A stretch of DNA of 64,000 nt from NCBI GenBank assembly GCA_015259035.1, contig JABZHC010000001.1, positions 1 through 64,000 of the forward strand, read 5' to 3'. Of the stretch, positions 18,569-26,985 are shown piece by piece. The notes below the pieces were generated by a model, which was given only the letters and a program-made list of their open reading frames with translations, searched no databases and was not told where the DNA came from. The translations under genes were made by a program, and so were the position numbers. Source of the stretch: Atopobium sp. (GTDB taxonomy: Bacteria > Actinomycetota > Coriobacteriia > Coriobacteriales > Atopobiaceae). How positions within the stretch are numbered: the stretch's first letter is position 1; the number at the start of each line of letters is the position of its first letter.

Positions 18569-19498
18569 TTATTCCGCCTCTTTCTGTGCTTCATCGGGCG
18601 TATGGGTTAGCGATAAAAGCGTCTGTTGGACATCATCGAGTGCGTTTTGAGATAAGTTAAATCCTTCAAGGTCTGGCTCATCACCAGATAGTTCTTCTAG
18701 TTCCAAAAGAACAGACTCATCAAGCTGGTATGAATCTGCGCCCTCTATGTGCTCAATCTCAATCTCGCCAAAGATGACATCCTGCTGAACACGAACAAGA
18801 CCGCGCTTAAAGAGTTCAAGCACTGCCAAAAAGTTTGCAACCACAATTTCTGGCGTATCTTGACCGTCTAAGAGCTCAGAGAACGTCACTTTGCCCTTAG
18901 AGCGCGTGAGTCGGTCCACAGAAGCTACTGTCAGGGCCACTGGAAGCCTTTTTGGCGCCACATGTTCCGCTTCAAGCAAGAATGTCTCACGTTTTGAGTC
19001 AATGTCCGCACAGATGACGGCAAGGCTTCTGAGGGTAATGCCCTCAAGATAGTCTGGCATGAGGTTCAAGAAATCAGGATCTGGGCCCACTGAGCGTGGG
19101 AACATGTACGACTCTGCCTCCATGCGGCTACCCAGTGCAGCGCCAGCATTTCTGAACTGCTTATAGGCAATAAGACGAGCGATAAGAACTTCTCGCGCTT
19201 CATCAGGAGAAAGACCGTCAAGTTCGTCATCATACTCATCTTCATCGTATGAGCTTTTGAGTGAAACATCTTGAGGCACCAAGGCATGAGCCTTCATGTC
19301 CAAAAGCGTTGACGCAACAAGGACAAAGTCACTGGCAACGTCTAAATCAAGCTCTTCCATGGCATCCACTTCTGCCAGGTACTGATCAGCAACCTCAGAG
19401 ATAGAAATAGAGCCAATAGCAACCTTTTGCCTGCTTACTAGCTGAAGCAGCAGGTCAAACGGGCCAGAATATGTTGCAGTGTTAACTTTGTACGACAT
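18569..19498 (-). CDS. scpA: Segregation and condensation protein A (kleisin)
   Basis: The 309-residue kleisin subunit bridges SMC heads in chromosome condensation. The N-terminus shows SGPFDLLLQLVSRQKV and ISEVADQYLAEV; LLDMKAHALVP follows. The C-terminal winged-helix region contains KVTFSELLDG. It is slightly longer than usual owing to an acidic linker (DEDEYDDELDG) and C-terminal acidic extension. The start overlaps the stop of the M50 protease gene. Confidence 0.96.
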   Translation of the reverse strand: MSYKVNTATYSGPFDLLLQLVSRQKVAIGSISISEVADQYLAEVDAMEELDLDVASDFVLVASTLLDMKAHALVPQDVSLKSSYDEDEYDDELDGLSPDEAREVLIARLIAYKQFRNAGAALGSRMEAESYMFPRSVGPDPDFLNLMPDYLEGITLRSLAVICADIDSKRETFLLEAEHVAPKRLPVALTVASVDRLTRSKGKVTFSELLDGQDTPEIVVANFLAVLELFKRGLVRVQQDVIFGEIEIEHIEGADSYQLDESVLLELEELSGDEPDLEGFNLSQNALDDVQQTLLSLTHTPDEAQKEAE

Positions 19499-20178
19499 TA
19501 GATGATTCTCGCAAGCAGGCTCAAAATGACGTTAGAAATGCCCCCAATAATGGACGAGAAAAAACCAGGCGCAAAGAACATGAGTCCCACTACAGCAATC
19601 ATACAGTAGGGCTCAATGGCGTAGAACTTTTGACGGTTTTTCTCGCCAAGAAAATACAACAGCAGCTTAGAACCGTCCAAAGGTGGAATTGGCAGCATGT
19701 TAAAGACCGCCAGGCTTACGTTAATCTGAATGTAGAAGATTACCAGTGAAGAAACGTAGTACATTACCAGCGGATTTAGTGCCGAACCAAATGCAACAGC
19801 TAATGCGTTGAGCAAACGCAACAAGAGCGCGCCGAGAAACGCCTGCAAAATGTTAGACGCTGGACCTGTGAGTGCTACAAGAATCTCGTCACGACGACGA
19901 TCTTTGAGGTAGTTGGGGTTATAGGGAACGGGCTTTGCGTAACCAAAGCTAGGACCACCCATCAATACCAACATAAACGGCAAAAGAACCGTACCGAACA
20001 AGTCAATGTGTGCCAGTGGATTGAGCGTCAAACGACCAGACATTTTAGCGGTAGGATCTCCGCACTTGTATGCCACAAAGCCATGCGCAACCTCATGAAC
20101 TACAATGGCAAAGATTACCAGTGCAAATTCAGCGAGCATTGTCAAAAGCGATGGAACTGATGTTAAAGCAGTTGGCAC
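19498..20178 (-). CDS. Site-2-protease-like M50 metallopeptidase, membrane
   Basis: This 226-residue multi-pass zinc protease has HEVAH in a membrane helix and the second metal-ligand motif NMLPIPPLDGSK. It also has the GRLTLNPLAHID signature of the YwhC/SpoIVFB-like Rip subgroup without a PDZ domain. I chose the GTG at 20178, preceded by AAGG at good spacing. A longer reading from 20229 has no ribosome site. It heads the scpA-scpB-rluB operon, as in many Gram-positive bacteria. The substrate is unknown. Confidence 0.9.
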   Translation of the reverse strand: MPTALTSVPSLLTMLAEFALVIFAIVVHEVAHGFVAYKCGDPTAKMSGRLTLNPLAHIDLFGTVLLPFMLVLMGGPSFGYAKPVPYNPNYLKDRRRDEILVALTGPASNILQAFLGALLLRLLNALAVAFGSALNPLVMYYVSSLVIFYIQINVSLAVFNMLPIPPLDGSKLLLYFLGEKNRQKFYAIEPYCMIAVVGLMFFAPGFFSSIIGGISNVILSLLARII

Positions 20179-20320
20179 AACAATCCTTATCTCAACATCT
20201 GCAAAAACCGTGCAGACAGGCACGAACAAACTTAACCCTCAAGTACAAGGCATTAAGTACATTACAGTAAATCCAAGACATTAGTTACAAGACAATTTTA
20301 CCCAAGATTGGCAAAACTAC
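20179..20320. other. Intergenic gap upstream of M50 protease
   Basis: This 142-base AT-rich gap should hold the promoter of the M50-scpA-scpB-rluB operon. I cannot point to a convincing -35/-10 pair. Confidence 0.4.
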
Positions 20321-22339
20321 CTACTCATCAATGTCTGCTTCCATTTTTTCTGAAAGCTCCAACCATTCAGCCTCAAGCGCAGGAATCTTCTTAGAAAGTG
20401 CCTGGTATTCAGCCATACACTCATCAAATTTTTGCGGATCGTTATAAAGCGCCTCGTCGGCCATAAGCGTCATAAGCTCATCGTAGCGTTTGTGCGCAGG
20501 AGTTAGCGCCGCCTCAACCTCGTCCAGGCGCTTCTTGGTCTCTCTGAGCGCGCGACTTCTACGGTTACGCTCTTCCGCCTCAGCTCTTCTCTGCTCCTTT
20601 GTCTTCACATTGCGAGAAGATCCTGCAGCTTGACCTACCTCTGGACCAGAATTCTTAACCGCTCTTGCACCCGAAGTTCCATACGAGGACACCGTCTTGC
20701 TCGACGTCTCCCCCTGAGCTGCTGCTTGAAGCTCAGCAAGTTTAAAGAGGAAATAATCGTAATCGCCGTCATAGACGGTGACCTTGTGGTCGCGAACGTC
20801 CACAACCTTGTTAGCTACGGCTCTGACCAGGTGCTCATCGTGACTAATCAAGATGATGGTTCCGGGGAAGTCAACAAGCGCCTTCTCTAGAACGTCAACA
20901 GAATCAATGTCTAAGTGGTTAGTTGGCTCGTCTAGAAGCAACAGTGGATCTGGAGAAACCAGCATCTTAGCAAGTGCCAGACGAGCGCGCTCGCCACCAG
21001 AAAGTACATTCACGCGTTTCTCAACGTCATCGCCATGGAAAAGGAAGGCTCCAAGCAATCTACGCTCTTCAGAAGTAGTCCAGCCAGCAGCAACGGTATC
21101 AAGCTCTGCAAGTACCGTATTTGCAGGATTGAGTTCTTCAAGCTGGTGCTGTGCATAATAGGCTTCAGTGACGTTTTGCCCAAGGCTAATCTGTCCTGCA
21201 TCTGGCTTAAGCTTGCCAGCAATAAGCTTCATAAGAGTGGATTTACCAGCGCCGTTAGGTCCAACAAGCGCTACGTGATCTCCTCGATACAGCTTAAGGT
21301 CAACGTTATCGTAGACAAAGTTATCCTCGTACGATTTGGCCACGCCCTCAAGAGAAATAACGGTGTCTCCGGTACGAGGAGGTTCTGGGAACCTAAAATG
21401 CATGTGGTGAGACTGCTCTGGAAGAACTACCAACTCTTCACGGATCTTCTCGACCTTTGCAACGCGCTCTTGAACCTGTTTTGCCTTGGTAGGCTTATAC
21501 CTAAATCGCTCAATGAAGGTTTCCATGTGAGCAATGTCGCGCTCTTGAGCTGCACGTTTAGCACGGAGCTGCTCAAGATTTTCTTCTCGCTGATGAAGAT
21601 AGCCGGAATAATTGCCGGTATAGGTTACGAGCATACGATTCTCAAGCGCCGCCACGTGCGTTACACAGGCATCCATGAACGAACGGTCGTGACTTACCAG
21701 CAAAACCGTACCGTCATATGACGATAAGAACCTCTCAAGCCACTGGACAGATTCCAAGTCCAAGTGGTTAGTAGGCTCGTCCAAGAGGAGAACATCAGGA
21801 CGACGTAGAAGCAACTTTGATAAAGAGATACGCATCTGCCAGCCGCCTGAAAACTCCTTAGCTGGCTTGTCAAAATCTTCTACCGGGAATCCAAGACCTG
21901 CAAGAATCTGACGAGCTCTACTTTCAAGCTCGTAGCCGCCAAGGCGCTCAAAGCGCTCCATAGCATGAGCATAGTCTTCCAAGTATTTGTTAAGCGTAGC
22001 GCCTTCAGGGGTTTCAGCAATCTTGAGTGAGAGGTCATTTACTTTTCTCTCCCACTGTTTGATCTCATGCGCGGACTCAATTACCTCGTTGAGGGCGGTC
22101 CTGTCTCCCATAAGCTCTGTCTCTTGCTCAAGGTATCCAAGGGTAGCGTCTTTTGCAAAGGTAACGGTTCCCTCATCAGCAGACTCTAGACCCATGATGA
22201 TTTTTAGAAGCGTAGTCTTACCAGCACCATTAGGGCCAACCAAAGCCCAACGCTCTCCTGCATTGAGCTGAAGTGTTGCGTTTGAATAAAGGACCCTACC
22301 GCCAAATGACTTAGAAATCTTATCCGCAAGAGCAATCAA
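20321..22339 (-). CDS. ABC-F family ATPase
   Basis: The 672-residue cytosolic protein has two NBDs: GPNGAGKTT, FSGGWQMRI and LLDEPTNHLD in the first; GPNGAGKST, LSGGERARL and LLDEPTNHLD in the second. The inter-domain linker (about 235-310) is basic and helical (KRAAQERDIAHMETFIERF), like the P-site tRNA-interaction motif of translational ABC-F factors. A C-terminal coiled coil follows a Ser/Lys-rich stretch. It resembles the YdiF/YheS-type housekeeping subgroup more than Uup. The start is TTG at 22339 with GAGGAG five bases upstream, both embedded in an inverted repeat. Confidence 0.9.
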   Translation of the reverse strand: MIALADKISKSFGGRVLYSNATLQLNAGERWALVGPNGAGKTTLLKIIMGLESADEGTVTFAKDATLGYLEQETELMGDRTALNEVIESAHEIKQWERKVNDLSLKIAETPEGATLNKYLEDYAHAMERFERLGGYELESRARQILAGLGFPVEDFDKPAKEFSGGWQMRISLSKLLLRRPDVLLLDEPTNHLDLESVQWLERFLSSYDGTVLLVSHDRSFMDACVTHVAALENRMLVTYTGNYSGYLHQREENLEQLRAKRAAQERDIAHMETFIERFRYKPTKAKQVQERVAKVEKIREELVVLPEQSHHMHFRFPEPPRTGDTVISLEGVAKSYEDNFVYDNVDLKLYRGDHVALVGPNGAGKSTLMKLIAGKLKPDAGQISLGQNVTEAYYAQHQLEELNPANTVLAELDTVAAGWTTSEERRLLGAFLFHGDDVEKRVNVLSGGERARLALAKMLVSPDPLLLLDEPTNHLDIDSVDVLEKALVDFPGTIILISHDEHLVRAVANKVVDVRDHKVTVYDGDYDYFLFKLAELQAAAQGETSSKTVSSYGTSGARAVKNSGPEVGQAAGSSRNVKTKEQRRAEAEERNRRSRALRETKKRLDEVEAALTPAHKRYDELMTLMADEALYNDPQKFDECMAEYQALSKKIPALEAEWLELSEKMEADIDE

Positions 22340-22391
22340 GTGAACTCCTCATACATATCTGAACTGGATAAGTATAAGTCATTCACTTGAT
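22335..22391 (-). repeat. Inverted repeat spanning the start codon and ribosome site of the ABC-F gene
   Basis: Arms 22335-22344 and 22382-22391 are perfect 10-base complements (ATCAAGTGAA / TTCACTTGAT) around a 37-base loop. The 3' arm of the transcript contains the TTG start, and the loop ends with its GAGGAG. The element is 43 bases after the stop of the upstream surface-protein gene, and a close relative lies after the second surface-protein gene. Confidence 0.6.
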
Positions 22392-22433
22392 TTACGTGCA
22401 AAATTATGTAAATGAAGCTAGGCTTGTGAAGAT

Positions 22434-23372
22434 TTATTGACGCTTCTTATGAAGGAAGAGAGCTGCGCCAGCAACAACAATAGTTACGCCAGCAACACCA
22501 ACAATCATAGGAAGTGTAAGAGCGTTGTCGCCAGTATCTGGAAGAGCAGACTTCTTAACCTTCTTAGCCTTTGGTGCTTCTGGCTGAGGTTCTGGTGCTG
22601 GAGTTGGCTCAGGCTGTGGCTCTGGAGCAGGTGTTGGATCTGGTGCAGGCGTTGGAGCAGGAATACGAGGATCAACAAAAGTTACTGTGGCAGTGGTATT
22701 TGTACCAGTGATCTGACCAACACGAACCGTAGTATCAATCTGGTAACCATCAATGGTGGTGAGCTGTGTGATGGTAGTGGAAGTGTTACCCATAAGGTTA
22801 GGAATTACAACAGAGCCATCTGCACCAGTTGTAAGAGAGTAGCTTCCGTCAGCCTCCATGGCGAGAACACCGGTCTGAGTAAATGGAGGTGTTGGGATAC
22901 GAGGTCCAGCAACGTTTGCGGCAGTAGCCTTAAGAGTTGCACCGGCAATAGGATTGCCATCTGTGTCAACGACTTTAACAATAATATTGCCTAAAATTGG
23001 CTGGTTCTCCAGTTCAGCAACGACCACCTCACCTAAACCATATGTAGCGTCTTGAAAAACGTAAGAAACAGAGTCGACCTGAGGAACATAGCCTTCTTTA
23101 TAAGTGGTTTGTTCAACTCTATAAGCGCCGTCAGGAAGAGGAAGATAAGGCCTAAAGTAACCATCAGCTCCTGTTTCTCCCTCGGCCACGATAGTAGAAC
23201 CACCTTGATAAATTACAACATGTACGCCCTCAATTGGTTCACGTGTGTATTTATCAACAGCGAGAGCACTAATCTCATTAGAGTCTGCAAGAGCAATTCT
23301 TGGAGCGATAACTGATACAACAAGCGTTAGCGCAACAAAAATAGCAAAGACAATGTTTTTATATCGTTTCAA
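22434..23372 (-). CDS. Wall-anchored Cna-B/SpaA-type surface protein, LPDTG
   Basis: The 312-residue protein is secreted. The N-terminal signal peptide is cut probably after IALA. Two Cna-B-like (SpaA) beta-sandwich domains follow: about 33-100 with VEQTTYKEGY, and about 125-215 with GNPIAGATLKATAANVAG. Then comes a Pro-Glu-rich wall-spanning region of TPAPEPQPEP repeats. The C-terminus is a sortase signal: LPDTGD, a hydrophobic helix and KKRQ. The TTG start is preceded by AAGGA. Its paralogue lies just upstream; no sortase gene is nearby. It may be a pilin-like or adhesin component. Confidence 0.88.
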   Translation of the reverse strand: MKRYKNIVFAIFVALTLVVSVIAPRIALADSNEISALAVDKYTREPIEGVHVVIYQGGSTIVAEGETGADGYFRPYLPLPDGAYRVEQTTYKEGYVPQVDSVSYVFQDATYGLGEVVVAELENQPILGNIIVKVVDTDGNPIAGATLKATAANVAGPRIPTPPFTQTGVLAMEADGSYSLTTGADGSVVIPNLMGNTSTTITQLTTIDGYQIDTTVRVGQITGTNTTATVTFVDPRIPAPTPAPDPTPAPEPQPEPTPAPEPQPEAPKAKKVKKSALPDTGDNALTLPMIVGVAGVTIVVAGAALFLHKKRQ

Positions 23373-23626
23373 TTCAATTCCTTAAAACCGAACCGTACTA
23401 GTAAATACTTCTATCTATAGTAAGGGAATTAGACATTGAATTAAAGATAATATCCAAAACTAAACACAATTATTTCAAATTTTTAACTGGCAAAACTGAG
23501 GAAATCTGTACTCACCTTATAAAAATCAAGTGAACTCCCCATGCATTTTCAAATTACTAAATGCACAGGTTGTTCACTTGATAAATACAATTCAATTTTG
23601 AATCAGATTCAATAAATCCTATAGTC
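23373..23626. other. Intergenic region between the two surface-protein genes
   Basis: This 254-base AT-rich gap holds the long hairpin terminator of the upstream gene at 23520-23582 and presumably the promoter of the downstream gene. No open reading frame is seen. Confidence 0.6.
23520..23582 (-). terminator. Long hairpin with T-run after the 470-residue surface protein gene
   Basis: Arms 23525-23535 and 23572-23582 are perfect 11-base complements (ATCAAGTGAAC / GTTCACTTGAT). A nested 7-base stem (TGCATTT / AAATGCA) lies inside. On the minus strand the 3' arm runs into TTTTT, so it fits a factor-independent terminator. It is closely related to the repeat at 22335-22391. Confidence 0.65.
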
Positions 23627-25039
23627 TTAGAAACGTTTCTTGCTCAGATACATTGAGACACCAGCAAGAGAGCTTAATGTACCTGTAATTCCAACAATTA
23701 AAGAAGAGATACCAGAAATGTCAGAAGTGTCTGGAAGTACAGCCTTCTTTTTCTTTGGAGTCTTAGGCTTTTCCGGAGTCTGTGGTTGAGGCTCAGGAGT
23801 AGGCTCTGGAGTTGGCTCAGGCTGAGGTTCTGGCTGTGGCTCTGGAGCAGGTGGCTCTGGCCTACGATTTACAAAGGTAACCGTAGTTGTTTCGTTAGAA
23901 CCAGTAATCTCACCAACCTGAGGATTAGGATCATCAATAGTGTAACCATCAAGAGTGGTAAGCTGAGTAATAGTAGATTCTCTCTCAACAAGATAATTCG
24001 GAATAATTACGGTGCCATCAGGACCAGTTGTGAGCAGATAATTGTCATCAGCATCCCTATTCAACTCACCTGTCTGAGTATAAGGGACACCAGGATTTGG
24101 TGCATCCTGAGTCATAGCACGAGGGTCACTAGTACCGGTTAAATAAGCTGGATCTGGGGTATTAAAACCGCCAATAGATGGTGGACATGCTGGAGATGGA
24201 ATTCCAGGAGTGACTTCATAAGCAGGAGTTGCTTTTAGAGTTGCACCAGCAATAGGATTGCCATACTGATCAACTACCCTAACAACAATATTGCCAATTC
24301 TAGTTGGGAGTTTAATTGTTGCACGAGTTGTTTGTTCAAAAAGACGTGTATCTGAATCATAAGGGAACGTTACAGCATGTAGAGGAACCATACCATTGTT
24401 ACTGGTTGGAGAACATGCGAAAACAGAGTCAACCATTACGGCGTCGTTGTTATATCCATAACGAGTGGGATAATTTTTTGGAATAAGTGTATAGCTTCCC
24501 GTTACTGGTACGGTGACGCTTTGACCACCTGGAACATTTGAAGCAATTCTATTTCCAAATTCATCTTCAATGTCAAATTGAATATCAGTAATAGCATTTG
24601 AACCCCAAATACTAGCTGGTACCTTCTTCTCGGCACCAACATAAAGCTGGCCCATAATATGGACATTTTCAAAGTTAATGGTCTGAGGATCGCCATCACT
24701 ACCAGCAGGAGCGGAGAAAGTCACGTTTTTAGCTGTGTGATCAATAACATATCCAGCTTTAAACGTTGTCTGCTCAACCTTATAACTTCCGTTAGCAAGG
24801 CTAGTCTGGGCTCTACCGTTTTGGTTAGTAATCATAGTTGCAGCGTTGGTACCGGTAACTGTATTAGTCACTGTAATTGTTACACCATCAACAGGTTGAC
24901 CATAATAGTCATCAGTAACATTAACCGTGAGCTGATTTTGAACTGCTGCTTCTGCAAGCGCAAGCTTTGGAACTCCAATTACAATTACGAAGCATAGCGC
25001 AACTAAAATTGACGCTGCTACATACTTGAACTTTTTCAC
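23627..25039 (-). CDS. Wall-anchored Cna-B-type surface protein with variant LPDTS sorting motif
   Basis: This 470-residue paralogue of the downstream surface protein has a signal peptide (cut after LALA) and an N-terminal Cna-B domain with VEQTTFKAGYV. A middle domain of about 120 residues is unique to this copy (LIPKNYPTRYGYNNDAVM). A second Cna-B domain has GNPIAGATLKATP, followed by a Pro-Glu-Gln repeat region. The C-terminus has a hydrophobic helix and KKRF, but the sorting motif reads LPDTSD rather than LPxTG. The start is GTG with GGAAGG upstream. The shared segments and shared 3' hairpin point to tandem gene duplication. Confidence 0.87.
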   Translation of the reverse strand: MKKFKYVAASILVALCFVIVIGVPKLALAEAAVQNQLTVNVTDDYYGQPVDGVTITVTNTVTGTNAATMITNQNGRAQTSLANGSYKVEQTTFKAGYVIDHTAKNVTFSAPAGSDGDPQTINFENVHIMGQLYVGAEKKVPASIWGSNAITDIQFDIEDEFGNRIASNVPGGQSVTVPVTGSYTLIPKNYPTRYGYNNDAVMVDSVFACSPTSNNGMVPLHAVTFPYDSDTRLFEQTTRATIKLPTRIGNIVVRVVDQYGNPIAGATLKATPAYEVTPGIPSPACPPSIGGFNTPDPAYLTGTSDPRAMTQDAPNPGVPYTQTGELNRDADDNYLLTTGPDGTVIIPNYLVERESTITQLTTLDGYTIDDPNPQVGEITGSNETTTVTFVNRRPEPPAPEPQPEPQPEPTPEPTPEPQPQTPEKPKTPKKKKAVLPDTSDISGISSLIVGITGTLSSLAGVSMYLSKKRF

Positions 25040-25281
25040 TTCAAACCTTCCAAATCCATAAAGGATTACAAATATCTAAATCAAATGATAAAAGAAAATA
25101 TCATTAAAATGAATATAAACTGCATTCTAAATTGCAATTTATTAAATTTTCATATCATCAACAATAAGAATTAGCTATAAACAGCTATTCCCTATCCATC
25201 CACACACAAAAAAGCGAGAAGGCTCTTCTACTTGAAAGATCTTCTCGCCAAATAATCGTAAATCAATTTAATGAAGTTGGC
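25040..25281. other. AT-rich intergenic region
   Basis: This 242-base gap contains the VOC-gene terminator at 25207-25248 and the likely promoter of the surface-protein gene. One candidate on the minus strand is TTGTTG, 17 bases, TAAATT near 25130-25160. No coding potential is seen. Confidence 0.5.
25207..25248 (-). terminator. Terminator of VOC gene, built from GGCGAGAA/TTCTCGC arms
   Basis: An inverted repeat GCGAGAAG (25214-25221) / CTTCTCGC (25241-25248) is followed on the minus strand by a run of seven T. The stem is made of the octamer over-represented throughout the window. Confidence 0.8.
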
Positions 25282-25674
25282 TTATTTATCCATGGTTAGA
25301 TGAATAGCAAAGCCAGCAATCTCTTCTTTGAAATAGACCAAAAACGTACTGCCATCTGGATTAAGCCTTCTAGAAGTCTCGTCAATTTCAAAGCCGCGAC
25401 CTGCAAAGTATTTCTCGGCAGCAGGAATGTTGTTAACATGGAAGCCAATATGACCCTTTGTGCCTCGGCCATTTTGTTTCATGACCTCTACTAGGGTCCC
25501 TGCAAAAAATGAAGGTGGCTGCTCAATAGTTGGAAGTCCCATAAGAGCGGTAAACAGGTTTGCAATCTTTTCTGCCTCGTCCGCATTGCTTGCGTTAATG
25601 CCAACGTGAGCAACATACATATCAAACTGCTCGACTGGATTAAGAGCGCTGGAATTGTTAGTTGAATCTGTCAT
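25282..25674 (-). CDS. VOC superfamily protein (glyoxalase/bleomycin-resistance fold)
   Basis: The 130-residue protein has a single vicinal-oxygen-chelate module. It shows YVAHVGINASNADEAEKIAN at the start, GHIGFHVNNIPAAEKYF in the middle and FKEEIAGFAIHL at the end. His and Glu residues are at positions that could bind metal. The paired beta-alpha-beta-beta-beta pattern fits. GGGGAG precedes the ATG. The substrate is unknown. It stands alone between terminators. Confidence 0.75.
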   Translation of the reverse strand: MTDSTNNSSALNPVEQFDMYVAHVGINASNADEAEKIANLFTALMGLPTIEQPPSFFAGTLVEVMKQNGRGTKGHIGFHVNNIPAAEKYFAGRGFEIDETSRRLNPDGSTFLVYFKEEIAGFAIHLTMDK

Positions 25675-25769
25675 ACATCTCCCCTTTCCTAGGGCTCAAG
25701 TATATAAGGGAAGCTCTAAGATGTGTGCTTGGCAATGAATATTAGTCATTACTGTAACTAAGTACTAAC

Positions 25770-25796
25770 AAAAAAGGCCCAGTTACCTAGGCCTTT
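25770..25796 (-). terminator. Terminator after tRNA-Val
   Basis: The stem AAAGGCC / GGCCTTT (25773-25779 and 25790-25796) has a ten-base loop and is followed by six T on the minus strand. It lies ten bases after the tRNA 3' end. Confidence 0.8.
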
Positions 25797-25805
25797 AAAT
25801 TTCTA

Positions 25806-25880
25806 TGGTGGGCGATGCTGGATTTGAACCAGCGACCCCTTCCGTGTGAAGGAAGTGCTCTACCCCTGAGCCAATCGCCC
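25806..25880 (-). tRNA. tRNA-Val (anticodon CAC), CCA encoded
   Basis: The 75-base cloverleaf has acceptor stem GGGCGAT pairing with ATCGCCC. The anticodon stem CTTCC/GGAAG has loop TTCACAC, giving anticodon CAC (reads GUG). The T arm contains GGTTCAAATCC. The 3' ACCA is encoded. Confidence 0.95.
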
Positions 25881-25911
25881 GAACGACTTGCAATAATAAC
25901 AAACAATGAAG

Positions 25912-26319
25912 CTAATTTCTAGCTTTTGACTTTTTTGAAGGTGAATACGTAGACACAGCTTTATTCATCTGAATAAGAATAATTCCCAGGAAGATAAGCT
26001 GAAGAATCAGTGGCGTAATTACCATAGGCTGAGATGAAAGCTGCGAGACAAAAACCCATTCAATGGTAAAGAGAATGAGCTCAATACCAGCAACAAGACG
26101 GACAATGCCGTGGGTTTTCTCAAAGTCTTTAGCCAAGCTGATGCATTTCTGAAGAATATAGCAGCAATAAACTGCCATTAAACTGCACAGCAGAAGCACA
26201 ATCATGCTTGAAGAGAAACGACCATAGCCAACCGAAAAGGCAAAGATGACAATACCAGCAACGCCCAGCGCACCAAGCATAGAGGAAAGCGCCATCATCA
26301 ACTTAGTTCCACGATCCAT
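25912..26319 (-). CDS. Small four-helix membrane protein, unknown function
   Basis: I do not recognise this 135-residue protein. It has four predicted membrane helices (LMMALSSMLGALGVAGIVIF; MIVLLLCSLMAVYCCYIL; RLVAGIELILFTIEWVF; ITPLILQLIFLGIILI) and a basic C-terminal tail (SPSKKSKARN). I chose the ATG at 26319, preceded by GGGGG; upstream in-frame TTG codons lack a site. A second small four-helix protein is encoded just upstream, so the two may work together. Confidence 0.75.
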   Translation of the reverse strand: MDRGTKLMMALSSMLGALGVAGIVIFAFSVGYGRFSSSMIVLLLCSLMAVYCCYILQKCISLAKDFEKTHGIVRLVAGIELILFTIEWVFVSQLSSQPMVITPLILQLIFLGIILIQMNKAVSTYSPSKKSKARN

Positions 26320-26386
26320 ACAAACCCCCAACAAGTCATTTCACAGAGAAAAACGTACACAAGAGGAGCTAGAACAATAAAATAAT

Positions 26387-26764
26387 TTACTTTGCCTCAA
26401 GAGACTTTTTAACTTTATGAGATCCTCGGGCAATAGCGCTGGCCATTGCCAAAAGTGCAAACAGCTCAATAAACTGCAAGGTAACAGATGGTTTAAGTAC
26501 CAACTGTCCAACAACAATAGCAGCTAATACAACGCATGATCCAAAAATCATTGGATAGGCAGCAACAGCTCTATTAGGAACATTAGCCTCTCTAGCTGCA
26601 TAACCACCAGTTAGAAGCGAGATCATACTTGCAAGCAAAAGAAGAGCGGAATCAATTGATGGACCAGCACCAATTACAAGAACCGCAACATTAACAAGAC
26701 CTAAAAGTCCGCCAATCAAAAGCGCCAGACTGAAGAGCTTCATTTTACGAGTCTCAGGAGTCAT
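26387..26764 (-). CDS. Small four-helix membrane protein, unknown function
   Basis: This unrecognised 125-residue protein has four hydrophobic helices (SLALLIGGLLGLVNVAVLVI; ALLLLASMISLLTGGYAA; MIFGSCVVLAAIVVGQLVL; IELFALLAMASAIA) and a basic end (GSHKVKKSLEAK). The ATG at 26764 has AGGGGA six bases upstream, so I prefer it to a longer TTG reading. Its size and topology match the next gene, from which it is separated by 67 bases. Confidence 0.75.
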   Translation of the reverse strand: MTPETRKMKLFSLALLIGGLLGLVNVAVLVIGAGPSIDSALLLLASMISLLTGGYAAREANVPNRAVAAYPMIFGSCVVLAAIVVGQLVLKPSVTLQFIELFALLAMASAIARGSHKVKKSLEAK

Positions 26765-26856
26765 ATATCCCCTATCTATCAAGTATCACTTTGGCTATTG
26801 TACCCGTCTTTTATATAAATTAAGTAATCGAATCATTGAACGGTAGAGAGTTTCGG

Positions 26857-26893
26857 TAAAAGAAATGGCGAGAAATCCAAAGGGTTTCTCGCC
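26857..26893 (-). terminator. Terminator after tRNA-Met/Ile2, inverted pair of GGCGAGAA
   Basis: The stem GGCGAGAAA / TTTCTCGCC (copies at 26867-26874 and 26886-26893) is followed by a T-rich tract on the minus strand, 12 bases after the tRNA 3' end. It is a perfect inverted pair of the window-wide octamer. Confidence 0.8.
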
Positions 26894-26904
26894 ACATGTG
26901 TATT

Positions 26905-26980
26905 TGGTGGGCCCAGAGGGATTTGAACCCCCAACCCAGGGATTATGAGTCCCCTGCGCTAACCGTTGCGCCATGAGCCC
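26905..26980 (-). tRNA. tRNA with CAT anticodon: elongator Met or Ile2
   Basis: The 76-base cloverleaf has acceptor GGGCTCA pairing with TGGGCCC and anticodon loop CTCATAA. The 3' ACCA is encoded. The anticodon stem lacks the three G-C pairs of initiator tRNA next to the loop, so it is not the initiator. It could be elongator Met or the lysidine-modified Ile2; I cannot separate these by eye. Confidence 0.92.
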
Positions 26981-26985
26981 GTAAG

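Noticed and set aside
26905..26980. Initiator tRNA-Met
   Set aside because: The anticodon stem lacks the three consecutive G-C pairs next to the loop, so it is elongator Met or Ile2.
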